Origin: Bacteroidota bacterium
GTDB taxonomy: Bacteria; Bacteroidota; Bacteroidia; Chitinophagales; Chitinophagaceae
Direction: 5' to 3'
Length of the DNA stretch: 64,000 bases
NCBI GenBank assembly: GCA_016706595.1
Contig: JADJJH010000007.1
Location: 434,001-498,000, forward strand
The notes below the pieces were generated by a model. The model saw only the letters and a program-made list of their open reading frames with translations, searched no databases and had not been told where the DNA came from. Shown here piece after piece: positions 1-8,882 of the stretch. Each line of letters opens with the position of its first letter. The first letter of the stretch is position 1. The position numbers were made by a program, and so were the translations under genes.

Positions 1-165
1 CGCAAATTGTACTTGCTACCTAAATACTATTCAACTACTTGCGGGCATACGCTACAATCGGGGCTAGCAATTCTTCTCGAATACATTATTTTGAAGCAGT
101 AACACAATCTAAGCAGGTTAGAATCAAACAACTTAGTCAAACGCTAAAAAAAATGCATAAATTTT

Positions 166-186
166 CCCCGAACCCCGAACCCCGAA
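166..186. repeat. Heptamer minisatellite, three CCCCGAA units
   Basis: Three exact head-to-tail copies of CCCCGAA lie just beyond the 3' end of the TonB receptor gene. The same motif family, as GGGTTCGGGGTTCG, occurs in the intergenic region near 41027. The first ~160 bases of the window hold no coding sequence I can support, because every frame is short and none resembles a known protein. Confidence 0.6.
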
Positions 187-196
187 CTTAATCATC

Positions 197-2674
197 CTAA
201 AAACTCGTCACAAACTTCACATTCAATAACCTACTAGTTAGTCTGTTTGGTACTGCATAGGTTCTGCCACTACTTTGATCTTGTATCCATAAATATGATA
301 AAGTATTTTGTATACCTAGTAAATTAAAAACTTCTAAGCTCATCCACATCGATTTTACATTGCGGAAGAAGCTATAACGCGGTCGGTCTTTGCGCTCGCC
401 ATCTAACAATAAAGCCGAAAAACCAACATCTACTCGTTTATAACTTGGTATTCGTAAAGTATCACCGGCACGGTTTTGATCGGGAGGACCAAAAGGTAAA
501 CCGGTTGAGTACAAACCATTCAAATACAATTTGAAATTTTTGTTGCGGGGTAAATAATCCGAAAAAAACATCCCAAAACTTATACGCGAATCGGTTGGTC
601 GTGGTATATATCCCGGATAAATAGTGGTTGTATCGCTACCCGATATTTTTGTTACTTCATCGCCAATAATATCTTCGGCTGTTTTCATCATGCCCAAGCT
701 AATCCATGATTCGGCATCTTTTACAATATCTCCGTATAAACGCCCTTCGATACCATAAGCATATCCTTTGGCTTCATTTTTACCGAAGTAACGAATGCGC
801 ACATTATCATATTCGTAAGGCACTAAATCCCACATATGTTTATAATACACTTCAGAAGTTACCTTGAACGGGCGATTACCAAAAGCTTTAAAATTATAAT
901 CAAAACCGCCTACCAAATGATACGATTTTTGTGCCTTCACTTGTAAGTTTACCGAACCATCAAGGTTGCGCATTTCACGGTAAAATGGAGGTTGACTGTA
1001 CACACCGCTTGCCATACGAAAAACAATATCACGTTCCCAATGTGGTTTCCATGAAAGTTGCATCCGCGGGCTCACTAAAAATTCTTTATTCAAAGCATTG
1101 TAATTGAAACGAATGCCTGCAGTAATTACTACCCCAGCCGAATCGAATGCAATATTATCTTGTATAAAACCACTAAAACGTTGGTAACTAAAATCTTGGG
1201 TAGTTTTATAACGTTTAGCCATCAACAAAGCGGTATCATTTACAGGTTGCGAAAAACCTGCACTATCACGGCGTTCCCATTCATTGAGTTGATCATTAAT
1301 CGCAATCACTTCGGTATTTAATCCCCATTGTAAAAAATGTTTGTCGGCATCATGCGAACCTTTATGTCCGAAATTAAACACGTTTACATTCAAGTAATTC
1401 CTGGCATAACTATGTATCAATCCTGTGCCTAAGGCATATTTAATATCGCCAAAGTTTTCTTTACCTAAATCCGTTTCAATTTCCCCTAATAAATATTCGC
1501 CTTGAATATCGTAGGTTTCGGCTTCGTTGGTTTGAAATCCGGAGGCAATTAATTTTAAGGTAGTTTTTTTAATCAACTTATTTCCAGGCATATAGGTTAG
1601 CGAAACACCTCCATAACGCGAATCAAACTTATCTGTTTCAGCACCTTGATAAACCGTTCGTAATTGAAAAGCTTTATTAATTAATCCAAAACTTTGGGTT
1701 GAACTTTCGGGTTGAAAATCGAAACGATTACGTGCATAGTTCGCAAACACATCCATTTGCCAATCGGTATTCAATTGGTAATTAATAAAAGTTTGAATAT
1801 CGGTAAACGTTGGATTATAAACACCTTTAGTTTGTTGCGCTTGCAACAGATATTGATTTGATTTTTGACGAACGCCTATCAAATACGATAATCTGTTTTT
1901 AATACCGGTACCTTCTACATGTGCGCCAAAACCCAGCATACTTAAACTTACACTACCTGACATTTCTTTAGGGCGTTTATAGGTGATGTCGAGTACGCTA
2001 CTCATTTTATCGCCATACTTCGATTGAAATCCACCGGTTGAAAAATTCACGCCACCTACTAAATCCGGGTTAATAATACTCAAGCCTTCTTGTTGCCCGC
2101 TACGCACTAAAAACGGACGATACACTTCAAAGTCATTGATATATACTAAGTTCTCATCGTAATTACCGCCACGAACGCTGTATTGCGAGGTCATTTCGTT
2201 TTTATCGCCTAAAAAAATCTTCAACATACCTTCAATTCCACCCACAATATTAGGTGAAACGCTATGCAGTTTAGGGTTGAAGGTAATATTTCCGGCCTCA
2301 TTACGTCGTCGACTATCGGTAATGGTTACGCCTTTAAATATGCGCGAATTTCGTTTCAGCTCAATACTCACTTGAAAAATTTCACCTTCTGCTAGTCGTT
2401 TAGTAAGTGTCTTCTTATCAAAACCGATGGAACTAAACACAAGTTGAATGGTTTTATTAGCGGGCACAATCAAACTAAAATTTCCAAACGAGTCGGTTTT
2501 AACACCGGTATCACTACCTTTAAGCAAAATGTTTACTAATTCAAGTGTATTCGATTGCTCATCAATTACCTTACCCTCAATACGGGCCATATTTTTTAGA
2601 AGTTTTTCCTGATCTTGAGCTTGTAAAATAAAAGCGGTCAATAACAGTAAACCTAAGCATCCTAATTGTTTCAT
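197..2674 (-). CDS. TonB-dependent receptor with N-terminal carboxypeptidase-like regulatory domain
   Basis: This 825-residue outer-membrane protein should import a large substrate across the outer membrane using TonB energy; the substrate is unknown. Residues 1-19 form a signal peptide ending in LQAQ. Residues ~30-115 are a CarboxypepD_reg-like beta-sandwich (KVIDEQSNTLELVNILLKG). Residues ~120-235 are the plug (YSVRGGNYDENLVYINDF), and the rest is a beta-barrel ending in an aromatic residue (VKFVTSF), as outer-membrane barrels do. A minus-strand -7 box of the form TACTTTCG lies at 2689-2696, 15 bases from the ATG. No SusD-like partner is adjacent, so this is probably a stand-alone transporter, not part of a polysaccharide utilisation locus. 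The gene diverges from nuoH. Confidence 0.9.
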   Translation of the reverse strand: MKQLGCLGLLLLTAFILQAQDQEKLLKNMARIEGKVIDEQSNTLELVNILLKGSDTGVKTDSFGNFSLIVPANKTIQLVFSSIGFDKKTLTKRLAEGEIFQVSIELKRNSRIFKGVTITDSRRRNEAGNITFNPKLHSVSPNIVGGIEGMLKIFLGDKNEMTSQYSVRGGNYDENLVYINDFEVYRPFLVRSGQQEGLSIINPDLVGGVNFSTGGFQSKYGDKMSSVLDITYKRPKEMSGSVSLSMLGFGAHVEGTGIKNRLSYLIGVRQKSNQYLLQAQQTKGVYNPTFTDIQTFINYQLNTDWQMDVFANYARNRFDFQPESSTQSFGLINKAFQLRTVYQGAETDKFDSRYGGVSLTYMPGNKLIKKTTLKLIASGFQTNEAETYDIQGEYLLGEIETDLGKENFGDIKYALGTGLIHSYARNYLNVNVFNFGHKGSHDADKHFLQWGLNTEVIAINDQLNEWERRDSAGFSQPVNDTALLMAKRYKTTQDFSYQRFSGFIQDNIAFDSAGVVITAGIRFNYNALNKEFLVSPRMQLSWKPHWERDIVFRMASGVYSQPPFYREMRNLDGSVNLQVKAQKSYHLVGGFDYNFKAFGNRPFKVTSEVYYKHMWDLVPYEYDNVRIRYFGKNEAKGYAYGIEGRLYGDIVKDAESWISLGMMKTAEDIIGDEVTKISGSDTTTIYPGYIPRPTDSRISFGMFFSDYLPRNKNFKLYLNGLYSTGLPFGPPDQNRAGDTLRIPSYKRVDVGFSALLLDGERKDRPRYSFFRNVKSMWMSLEVFNLLGIQNTLSYLWIQDQSSGRTYAVPNRLTSRLLNVKFVTSF

Positions 2675-2799
2675 CGTGCGAAAAAGAACGAAAGTAAGTT
2701 TAAAATAGTATTTCGGGTTCAGAAAATAGCATAAGCCTAGTGCTGAGATTGATTCTAAATGATGCCACTACATTATTTCGATAATTAGCTTTCTTTAAT

Positions 2800-2807
2800 T
2801 ACTTTTG
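2800..2807 (+). promoter_or_regulatory. -7 promoter element of nuoHIJ
   Basis: TACTTTTG matches the Bacteroidota -7 consensus TAnnTTTG and sits 21 bases before the nuoH ATG. No clear -33 TTG is seen at the expected distance. The box implies that nuoHIJ has its own promoter here, apart from nuoA-G, which are not in the window. Confidence 0.55.
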
Positions 2808-2827
2808 GGCACTCAATTTTACATCGC

Positions 2828-3904
2828 ATGATTTTATTGGCCTTAACGCTTTCCCTTGTGCTTGAAAAAGTGATTTTGATTTCTGTAATACTAGGTGCTT
2901 CTTTGGGCATTGCTATGTATAGTACTTGGGCCGAACGTAAGGTGGCTGCCATTATGCAAGATCGTCGCGGACCCAATAGAGCTGGGCCTTTTGGTTTATT
3001 TCAACCTTTAGCAGATGGGGTAAAATTATTTTTGAAAGAAGAAATTATCCCAACCGTATCCTCAAAATTTTTATTTGTATTAGGTCCTTCATTGGCGATG
3101 TTGATGGCTTGTATGACTAGCGCTGTCATTCCATGGGGGCCAGATATTCCAAAAGCAGATGGTGGTGTGATTAGTTTACAAGTAGCCGATATCAATATTG
3201 GGGTGCTCTTTATTTTTGGTGTAGTAAGTTTAGGCGTATACGGTATCATGATTGGTGGTTGGGCCTCGAACAATAAATTTTCGTTGTTAAGTGGATTACG
3301 TGCAGCCTCGCAAGCCATTTCATACGAATTGGCAATGGGTATTAGTTTAATAGCTATGGTGATGATGACGGGCTCATTGAGTTTGCGTGAAATTGTTGAA
3401 CAGCAACATGGGTTTTGGCAAGATGGATGGTTCACTTGGAACTTTTTTAAACAACCTCTCGCATTCATAATTTTTATTGTTTGCGCTTTCGCGGAATTAA
3501 ATCGTGCACCCTTTGATTTAGCCGAATGTGAAAGTGAATTAATAGGGGGTTACCATACCGAGTACAGTTCAATGAAACTGGGTTTTTACTTGTTTGCCGA
3601 GTATATTAATATGTTTATTAGCTCGGTAATTTTAAGCTCCTTGTTTTTTGGCGGCTACAATTATCCTTTTATGGATATAGTTGCCGCTAACGTATCTCCG
3701 CTATTGGTTTCAATAATTGGCGTATTGGTTTTATTGGGTAAGGCCATTGGCTTTATTTTATTTTTTATGTTTATTCGTTGGACGATACCGCGTTTCAGAT
3801 ATGATCAATTAATGAATTTAGGTTGGAAGAGTTTAATTCCGCTTGCATTAATTAATATGTTGGTTACCGGTGCCGTAATTTTATACTTCTTTAGCCCCAA
3901 ATAA
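2828..3904 (+). CDS. nuoH: NADH-quinone oxidoreductase subunit H
   Basis: This 358-residue membrane subunit of respiratory complex I forms part of the quinone-binding cavity at the junction of the peripheral and membrane arms. Family hallmarks are the early segment YSTWAERKVAAIMQDRRGPNRAGPFGLFQPLADG split over residues ~31-60, the conserved loop FAELNRAPFDLAECESELI near residue 220, and about eight hydrophobic helices. The length is normal for NuoH. The gene is followed one base later by nuoI and then nuoJ in a tight operon. It opens the cluster in this window: the upstream neighbour is a divergent TonB receptor, so nuoA-G must lie elsewhere, which is unusual. Confidence 0.97.
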   Translation: MILLALTLSLVLEKVILISVILGASLGIAMYSTWAERKVAAIMQDRRGPNRAGPFGLFQPLADGVKLFLKEEIIPTVSSKFLFVLGPSLAMLMACMTSAVIPWGPDIPKADGGVISLQVADINIGVLFIFGVVSLGVYGIMIGGWASNNKFSLLSGLRAASQAISYELAMGISLIAMVMMTGSLSLREIVEQQHGFWQDGWFTWNFFKQPLAFIIFIVCAFAELNRAPFDLAECESELIGGYHTEYSSMKLGFYLFAEYINMFISSVILSSLFFGGYNYPFMDIVAANVSPLLVSIIGVLVLLGKAIGFILFFMFIRWTIPRFRYDQLMNLGWKSLIPLALINMLVTGAVILYFFSPK

Positions 3905-3905
3905 T

Positions 3906-4436
3906 ATGCCATATAATATTTCACACAAAGCAAAGCCGGTCGATCGTCGCCCTATGAATTTCATGGAGCGTATTTATTTGCCGGGTATTGCCAAAGGATT
4001 AAAAGTTACCTTGGGTCATATTTTTCAAAAACGCCCAACCGTAAATTACCCTGAGGTAAAGCGACCTTTTAGCTCAACCTTTAGAGGGTTACATATTTTA
4101 AATCGTGATGAGGAAGGACGTGAGCGTTGCACTGCCTGCGGATTATGTGCCTTGTCTTGTCCGGCAGAGGCCATTACTATGGAAGCTGCCGAACGCAAGC
4201 CTGATGAAATGCATTTGTATCGTGAAGAGAAGTATGCTGCTCAATATGAAATTAATATGCTGCGTTGCATTTTTTGTGGATTATGCGAAGAGGCTTGTCC
4301 GAAAGATGCCATTTACTTAACGCAAACTTTTGCCCCGGCAAATTATACCCGCGAAGGATTTATTTATAAAAAAGAAGATTTGGTTTTGCCTTTAACCGAG
4401 GAAATGAAAACCAAACAAAACAGCCATCAGAATTAG
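3906..4436 (+). CDS. nuoI: NADH-quinone oxidoreductase subunit I (2x[4Fe-4S])
   Basis: This 176-residue ferredoxin-like subunit carries electrons through clusters N6a and N6b of complex I towards N2 and quinone. Two classic CxxCxxCxxxCP motifs are intact: Cys75/78/81/85 (CTACGLCALSCP) and Cys121/124/127/131 (CIFCGLCEEACP). The N-terminal amphipathic stretch before residue 45 fits membrane-surface attachment. Translation starts one base after the nuoH stop, and nuoJ starts four bases after its own stop, so the three are probably translated from one message. Confidence 0.97.
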   Translation: MPYNISHKAKPVDRRPMNFMERIYLPGIAKGLKVTLGHIFQKRPTVNYPEVKRPFSSTFRGLHILNRDEEGRERCTACGLCALSCPAEAITMEAAERKPDEMHLYREEKYAAQYEINMLRCIFCGLCEEACPKDAIYLTQTFAPANYTREGFIYKKEDLVLPLTEEMKTKQNSHQN

Positions 4437-4440
4437 TGTT

Positions 4441-4977
4441 ATGGATATACATCAAATTATTTTTTGGGTTTTAAGTATCATGACACTGGGCTTAGCGGTT
4501 GGTGTCATTATGAGTCGCAGTCCGATTAACAGTGTATTGTTTTTAATACTTACGTTTTTCACTATTTCCGGACAATACATTGCCATGAATGCACAATTTT
4601 TGGCCATTGTAAATGTGATTGTGTATGCTGGTGCGATTATGGTATTGTTTTTATTTGTGATCATGTTGATGAATTTAAATGGAGATACTGAACCGCAGAA
4701 GAACTTTCTGGTACAGTTTGCCGGAGTTATTTCGGGAGGCTCTTTGTTATTAATTTTTGTGGCGGCATTAAAATCATCGTATACCGGATTAGAAGGTAAG
4801 CAAATTGAACTTGCTCAATCAAGCGATATTGGCTTAATTAAAAATTTGGGTCATGCCCTATTCACCGACTATGTATTTCCGTTTGAGATAGCCAGTGTAT
4901 TATTTTTAAGTGCTATGATAGGCGCCGTGGTATTAGGCAAGCGCGAAAAAGATGAGTTGGATGTGGTGGTTGAGTAG
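4441..4977 (+). CDS. nuoJ: NADH-quinone oxidoreductase subunit J
   Basis: This 178-residue membrane subunit of complex I has five predicted transmembrane helices. The conserved TM3 region (NVIVYAGAIMVLFLFVIMLMN, residues ~60-80) includes the pi-bulge helix that links quinone chemistry to proton pumping. It is the last gene of the nuoHIJ block. The usual next gene, nuoK, is not here: a lipoprotein starts 16 bases downstream, and nuoK appears only at 17309. Confidence 0.96.
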   Translation: MDIHQIIFWVLSIMTLGLAVGVIMSRSPINSVLFLILTFFTISGQYIAMNAQFLAIVNVIVYAGAIMVLFLFVIMLMNLNGDTEPQKNFLVQFAGVISGGSLLLIFVAALKSSYTGLEGKQIELAQSSDIGLIKNLGHALFTDYVFPFEIASVLFLSAMIGAVVLGKREKDELDVVVE

Positions 4978-4993
4978 GTAGCGGACAATTTAA

Positions 4994-5710
4994 ATGAATC
5001 GAAGAGCAATATACATATCGACCATAATTTTTCTATTTTCATGTTCGAACACCACAGAAAATCAAAAGAAGTTAGTGAGCCGTCAAGTGGATTCAGTTGA
5101 AAAGATAACTACTATTCCAGAAGTAGCATTATGGGCAGACGAATACATTATTAAATATTTACAATGCAATAAAGAGCGTTTAGCAGAATTTGATGGGCAG
5201 CCATTGACTTATATTAAAGAAACGATCGAGCGGAATGAAAGAAATTATGTAAAGGTTAAAATTGGACGCAATTTTAAACACAGATATGTGACAAACCAAT
5301 GGATTTTTGTTGACAGCCTGACTAAAGAGATTTATGAGTACGATACAACAAATGATTCGTTGCTTCGTTGGGATGAATTTGCAAAAATTGACACTCAATC
5401 AAATGAAATTTTACCCAATGGGAAATACCGTTTCGATATTGCCTTTGCTGAATGGGAAGGAATATCAATGGGTGAAAAAGTAATTATAGTAATTCAAAAC
5501 AATTCAATTAAAGTAATTTACGAAGGAGACGGGCATCTTACATTAGTAAAAAAAGGGGATATCCTTGACCAAGGAATCATAATGAAACATAAAACCGGTG
5601 TTTGGATAATTGCCAAAAATCAATCAGACACTCAATTGGATGAAATTGGTGGTTGTTCTGACGGGCCCACTATCATTGATTTTAAAAACAAGAAATATTG
5701 GATGTGCTAA
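4994..5710 (+). CDS. Hypothetical lipoprotein
   Basis: This 238-residue protein belongs to no family I recognise. The N-terminus is a lipoprotein signal with a lipobox ending at Cys17 (FLFSC), followed by a polar linker, so it should be anchored in the inner or outer membrane facing the periplasm. The remainder is a mixed alpha/beta domain rich in charged residues, ending in DFKNKKYWMC. It starts only 16 bases after nuoJ and could be read through from the nuoHIJ transcript. It is not a complex I subunit by sequence, and its position breaks the usual nuoJ-nuoK adjacency. Confidence 0.7.
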   Translation: MNRRAIYISTIIFLFSCSNTTENQKKLVSRQVDSVEKITTIPEVALWADEYIIKYLQCNKERLAEFDGQPLTYIKETIERNERNYVKVKIGRNFKHRYVTNQWIFVDSLTKEIYEYDTTNDSLLRWDEFAKIDTQSNEILPNGKYRFDIAFAEWEGISMGEKVIIVIQNNSIKVIYEGDGHLTLVKKGDILDQGIIMKHKTGVWIIAKNQSDTQLDEIGGCSDGPTIIDFKNKKYWMC

Positions 5711-5759
5711 CAGAAATAAAGACGATAAAGCATGAATGAGCATGCTGAATAAAATTTCT

Positions 5760-5767
5760 TAGATTTG
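5760..5767 (+). promoter_or_regulatory. -7 promoter element of the orphan antitoxin-like gene
   Basis: TAGATTTG fits TAnnTTTG and lies 18 bases before the ATG at 5785. It suggests that the small-gene cluster is transcribed separately from nuoHIJ. Confidence 0.5.
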
Positions 5768-5784
5768 TTTAAATAATATTCAAC

Positions 5785-6003
5785 ATGACACTTAAGCAGG
5801 TATATACTGTAGAGAATAATCGAGTGGTTATAACACTGCCTGATAGTTTTAAAGGGAAGGACAAACTTATAGTAACGGTTGAGGATTTGGTTGAAACTAA
5901 ATTGGAGAAAATTAGCTTGCTAGCTCAAGCTGCTAATGATCCACTTTTTATTGCTGATATTATGGAAGTATCTGAGGATTTTAAAATTGCTGATACCGAA
6001 TAA
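5785..6003 (+). CDS. Antitoxin-like small protein, no toxin partner seen
   Basis: This 72-residue protein has an AbrB/DUF-type antitoxin look: a short beta-rich N-terminus (KQVYTVENNRVVITLPDSF) and an acidic helical tail with AANDPLFIADIMEVSEDF. Similar Bacteroidota proteins usually sit just before a PIN-domain (VapC-like) toxin. Here the next gene encodes an unrelated CxxC protein, so the toxin is missing. Assignment to antitoxins is by resemblance only. Confidence 0.55.
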   Translation: MTLKQVYTVENNRVVITLPDSFKGKDKLIVTVEDLVETKLEKISLLAQAANDPLFIADIMEVSEDFKIADTE

Positions 6004-6004
6004 A

Positions 6005-6247
6005 ATGTGCGACAAGTGTTTTAGTGAACAAATAGAGTCGTTTCGCTCGAAAGAAGATTTCGAAAAGTTTGATTTAGAGTTGACAATGAAAATTGCAAAT
6101 GAAAAAAGTATCAAAATGGGGAAATTTGTTAATACAGCTTGGAAAGACATTGGTTACCAAATTTATATATGTAAAATTTGTAAACAGCAATGGAAACTTT
6201 CTGCGCCTGACACTTCGGGAAAAGGTTACTTCTTACAACTTAAATAG
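6005..6247 (+). CDS. Small CxxC protein, function unknown
   Basis: This 80-residue protein starts with MCDKCFSEQIESF and carries a second CxxC pair (ICKICKQQWKL) near residue 57. The four cysteines could bind one zinc ion. The start chosen is the ATG one base after the upstream stop codon. An in-frame ATG further upstream would add 23 residues that overlap the preceding gene and look like out-of-frame sequence. The tight spacing suggests co-transcription with the antitoxin-like gene. I do not recognise the family. Confidence 0.55.
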   Translation: MCDKCFSEQIESFRSKEDFEKFDLELTMKIANEKSIKMGKFVNTAWKDIGYQIYICKICKQQWKLSAPDTSGKGYFLQLK

Positions 6248-6321
6248 TAAAACAGTCTAAAACTTGAGGCTTACAATTTCTTTTTGGGTATGCAAAGACT
6301 CGTCTACTTAAGGATTTTATT

Positions 6322-6329
6322 TATATTTG
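6322..6329 (+). promoter_or_regulatory. -7 promoter element of the toxin-antitoxin operon
   Basis: TATATTTG fits TAnnTTTG and lies 17 bases before the antitoxin ATG at 6346. No convincing -33 box is seen. Confidence 0.5.
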
Positions 6330-6345
6330 ATTAAAATTTCAAGTG

Positions 6346-6582
6346 ATGTCTACATTAGAATTAAAGCAGAAGCTTTATAAGCAAATTGAGTTAACTGATA
6401 ATGCTGAAGTGCTTGAAGAGGTATATAGAATTTTGGAATTGGGAAGTTTTAATGAGCAAGAAATTCAATTGAGCTCAGAATTTAAAGAAGCGATAGATAG
6501 AGGTCTAGAAGATTATCGCCAAGGCAGAATCGTGAGTAATGAACAAGCCAAAAATGAGTTTAAGGAATGGCTAAGCAAATAG
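6346..6582 (+). CDS. Type II antitoxin of a ParE/RelE-family pair
   Basis: This 78-residue, mostly helical acidic protein has the C-terminal pattern typical of antitoxins that wrap RelE/ParE toxins (FKEAIDRGLEDYRQGRIVSNEQ). The ATG at 6346 is preferred over a GTG directly before it. Its end overlaps the toxin start by 16 bases, the usual translational coupling in such modules. It probably neutralises the toxin and, with it, represses its own promoter. Confidence 0.75.
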   Translation: MSTLELKQKLYKQIELTDNAEVLEEVYRILELGSFNEQEIQLSSEFKEAIDRGLEDYRQGRIVSNEQAKNEFKEWLSK

Positions 6583-6869
6583 TTTGGGCTGAACAATCTA
6601 AAAATGATGTTCAGAATATATTTGCTTATTGGAATCAAAGAAATAAATCAAAGGCTTACAGCAAGAGGTTAAATCAATTAATCGAAGAAGCAGTAAATAC
6701 GATTAGCGAACATCCAACAATTGGAAAACTATCTGGATATGGTAATGTTAGGTTTGGAATTCTAAAGCCATATCTGATTGTGTATGAGGAGTTTGAAAAT
6801 GAAATATTAATTATTACAATTTGGGATGGTAGGCAAGATCCTAGACAATTAGAGAATTTATTGAAGTAG
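6567..6869 (+). CDS. RelE/ParE-family toxin
   Basis: This 100-residue protein has the ParE/RelE fold pattern: VWAEQSKNDVQNIFAYW at the N-terminus, a central helix pair, the conserved basic turn NVRFGILKPYLIVYE, and a final strand with IWDGRQDP. Members are mRNA interferases or gyrase inhibitors, and the sequence alone does not tell which. It overlaps the antitoxin gene by 16 bases. The pair lies in the 12-kb block that separates the two parts of the nuo cluster. Confidence 0.82.
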   Translation: MAKQIVWAEQSKNDVQNIFAYWNQRNKSKAYSKRLNQLIEEAVNTISEHPTIGKLSGYGNVRFGILKPYLIVYEEFENEILIITIWDGRQDPRQLENLLK

Positions 6870-6883
6870 CATTTAATCCCCAT

Positions 6884-6903
6884 GGTTTGTGTCACCACAA
6901 ACC
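6884..6903. terminator. Hairpin after the toxin gene
   Basis: A perfect 8-bp inverted repeat GGTTTGTG / CACAAACC with a 4-base loop starts 15 bases after the toxin stop. There is no strong T-tract, so it may be a weak terminator or an mRNA-stabilising hairpin. The remaining ~160 bases up to 7066 hold nothing recognisable. Confidence 0.5.
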
Positions 6904-7065
6904 CTATTTATCATATAAACATAAACTAAAAACTGAGTACACACCCGTGGCAACGATTGAGGCGTTACCCGTTTTTGTTATACTATAAAATTCAAATTGA
7001 GTACTTATTTCTATAACAAAAAGGAGTTAAGCCGAAAGCGTGTTCGCCACCCCAAAAATAATTGA

Positions 7066-7635
7066 CTAATATTCTTTCTCGTAACCCAAGTTTCGCATAA
7101 TCATTTCCAAATCATGATTCTCTTCAGGTAAATAATCTTCGTTTAAATTGATGCCGTTTAGTCGTGCCACCGATTGATAATACGCAGCGGTAATTGGGTT
7201 TTTAAGTTCCTTCACAATTGTGTAGCAATTTCTATCGAGTTGACGATTAATGAGTTTCACTAATAATCTACCTTGGGTAATATTCAAATTTTTTAAGCGG
7301 TCTTCGAAATTTATTCTGATATCACTTTCACGTGAGCGGATATATACTTTACGTTGTTTACGATTCATATCCTTACTTTTTTCATCAATATCATGAAACA
7401 TATTTACGGCAGTATCTACCAAAGGCAATATCATTTTTACATAATGTTTCATTTGGTTATAGCGGTATCGAGCGGTATCGTCGGTAAATAAGCGAGTACT
7501 TACTACTACTGCTTCGTTGAGCTGCAGTTGCAGGGTGTCGGTACTTTGTTTCTGATTATTTACAGTAGGGAAAATTTGTTGAGAAAAGGCATTGAACGCT
7601 ATGAAGATGAAGCAAAATGTGAGCGTGAATTTCAT
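7066..7635 (-). CDS. DUF4294 domain-containing exported protein
   Basis: This 189-residue protein has a signal peptide (MKFTLTFCFIFIAFNAFSQ) followed by a domain matching DUF4294, a family largely confined to Bacteroidota. Recognisable features are LNEAVVVSTRLFTDDTARYRYNQMKHYVKMILPL and the basic stretch MNRKQRKVYIRSRE. Function is unknown; it is predicted to be periplasmic. It is transcribed away from the hydrolase gene and stands alone on this strand. Confidence 0.8.
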   Translation of the reverse strand: MKFTLTFCFIFIAFNAFSQQIFPTVNNQKQSTDTLQLQLNEAVVVSTRLFTDDTARYRYNQMKHYVKMILPLVDTAVNMFHDIDEKSKDMNRKQRKVYIRSRESDIRINFEDRLKNLNITQGRLLVKLINRQLDRNCYTIVKELKNPITAAYYQSVARLNGINLNEDYLPEENHDLEMIMRNLGYEKEY

Positions 7636-7726
7636 AAAACAAATAAATTAGTTGCTTGGTAAAAATACACGTTCGCGAGGTATTTGAAGTTAATAATTGC
7701 TTAGCGAGGTGTATGTTTGTCGGCTT

Positions 7727-8587
7727 ATGTTTACAAAGGTCGATTCTATTCAATATATCCAACTTCAAAATAACTTACAAATTGCCTATTCCGAAACGGG
7801 TCATGAACATAAAGAGTGTATTTTATTTATTCATGGTTTAGCAAATTACGCAGGGGTTTGGCATTGGAATATACATCATTTAAAATCGAAGTATAGATGT
7901 ATCGCTATTGATTTGCCAGGCAATGGGCATTCAAGCAGAGGCGATTACCCTTATACCATGCCATTTTACGTATTTATTATTCGTGAATTTATAAAGGCGA
8001 TGAAGCTAGGCAAAGTACATATAATGGGACATTCAATGGGCGGACAAATTGCTTTGCACACAGCCATTCATCATGGAGATGAAATTGGTAAATTGATTTT
8101 GAGTGCGCCGGCCGGGTTCGAATATTATTCACCTAGCGATGCCAGTTTATTTAAAAGTGCGATTGCCCTTGGAAATTTTTTGGCGATGGATGAAATGCAA
8201 ATAGCCCAATCCATCAACACTTCTTTTTATGCTCATCCTCAAATAGTAAAAAAAATTATTAGCGATTTACAGGAAATAATTGCCAAAAATGATAGAGGTC
8301 AATATCGAAAAATGCTTGAAAATAGCATTCATTCAATGCTCGATGAGCAAGTATTTCAGCATTTAAGGGAAATCAAAAATCCGGTATTATGCTTTTTTGG
8401 CGAAAATGATCAGTTGATACCGAATCGATTTTTACATCCTCAATCTCCACATGAAATTGGTGAAAGAGCTTGCAAAGAAATAGCCAATGCCCAATTAATT
8501 ACCTATCCAAAAACAGGGCATTTTGTGCATATTGAGCAAGCCAATGAAGTAAATAAAGAAGTGTTGAAGTTTTTGGGTGAGGGGTAA
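7727..8587 (+). CDS. Alpha/beta-fold hydrolase
   Basis: This 286-residue alpha/beta hydrolase shows the oxyanion motif FIHGLAN (residues ~35-40), the nucleophile elbow GHSMGG with Ser103, and the terminal catalytic His in TGHFVHIEQANE. The acid is probably the Asp in FGENDQLIPN. I chose the ATG at 7727; an in-frame TTG at 7697 would add ten residues that do not fit the family. Substrate cannot be told: esterase, lipase or a MenH-like role are all possible. It has no signal peptide and no operon partner. Confidence 0.85.
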   Translation: MFTKVDSIQYIQLQNNLQIAYSETGHEHKECILFIHGLANYAGVWHWNIHHLKSKYRCIAIDLPGNGHSSRGDYPYTMPFYVFIIREFIKAMKLGKVHIMGHSMGGQIALHTAIHHGDEIGKLILSAPAGFEYYSPSDASLFKSAIALGNFLAMDEMQIAQSINTSFYAHPQIVKKIISDLQEIIAKNDRGQYRKMLENSIHSMLDEQVFQHLREIKNPVLCFFGENDQLIPNRFLHPQSPHEIGERACKEIANAQLITYPKTGHFVHIEQANEVNKEVLKFLGEG

Positions 8588-8836
8588 AATCCTACACAAT
8601 TTTTAAAAGACATGGCTGTGTATGATGATCGCCATTTCAGCCAACCATAAAAAAATCAACAAGATACTTGGATATCCAATTTTTGCAATATAATCAACCT
8701 CTGAACTTCGTCATTTTATGTAAGAACCCTAAAGGCATTTTTTTGAATTCGGTTTAATCACATTGGGTGTATGCTAATGTTTAAAAAAAAAGAAACACAA
8801 TCGGGATTATTATTTTCAATTCCAAAATATATCCTC

Positions 8837-8844
8837 TAATTTCG
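8837..8844 (+). promoter_or_regulatory. Possible -7 element of the mreBCD operon
   Basis: TAATTTCG is one base from the TAnnTTTG consensus and lies 39 bases before the mreB ATG. The 295-base gap from 8588 to 8882 otherwise shows only AT-rich sequence. Confidence 0.35.
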
Positions 8845-8882
8845 CAAACGCTCAGTGCAGGGCAGTTTTATTCAATTTTTAC

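Noticed and set aside
166..186. CRISPR-like short repeats
   Set aside because: Units are 7 bp with no spacers; none of the repeat arrays in the window has CRISPR repeat/spacer geometry and no cas gene is present.
8588..8882. A small RNA gene in the gap before mreB
   Set aside because: No terminator or stable structure was found, only AT-rich sequence with one weak -7-like box.
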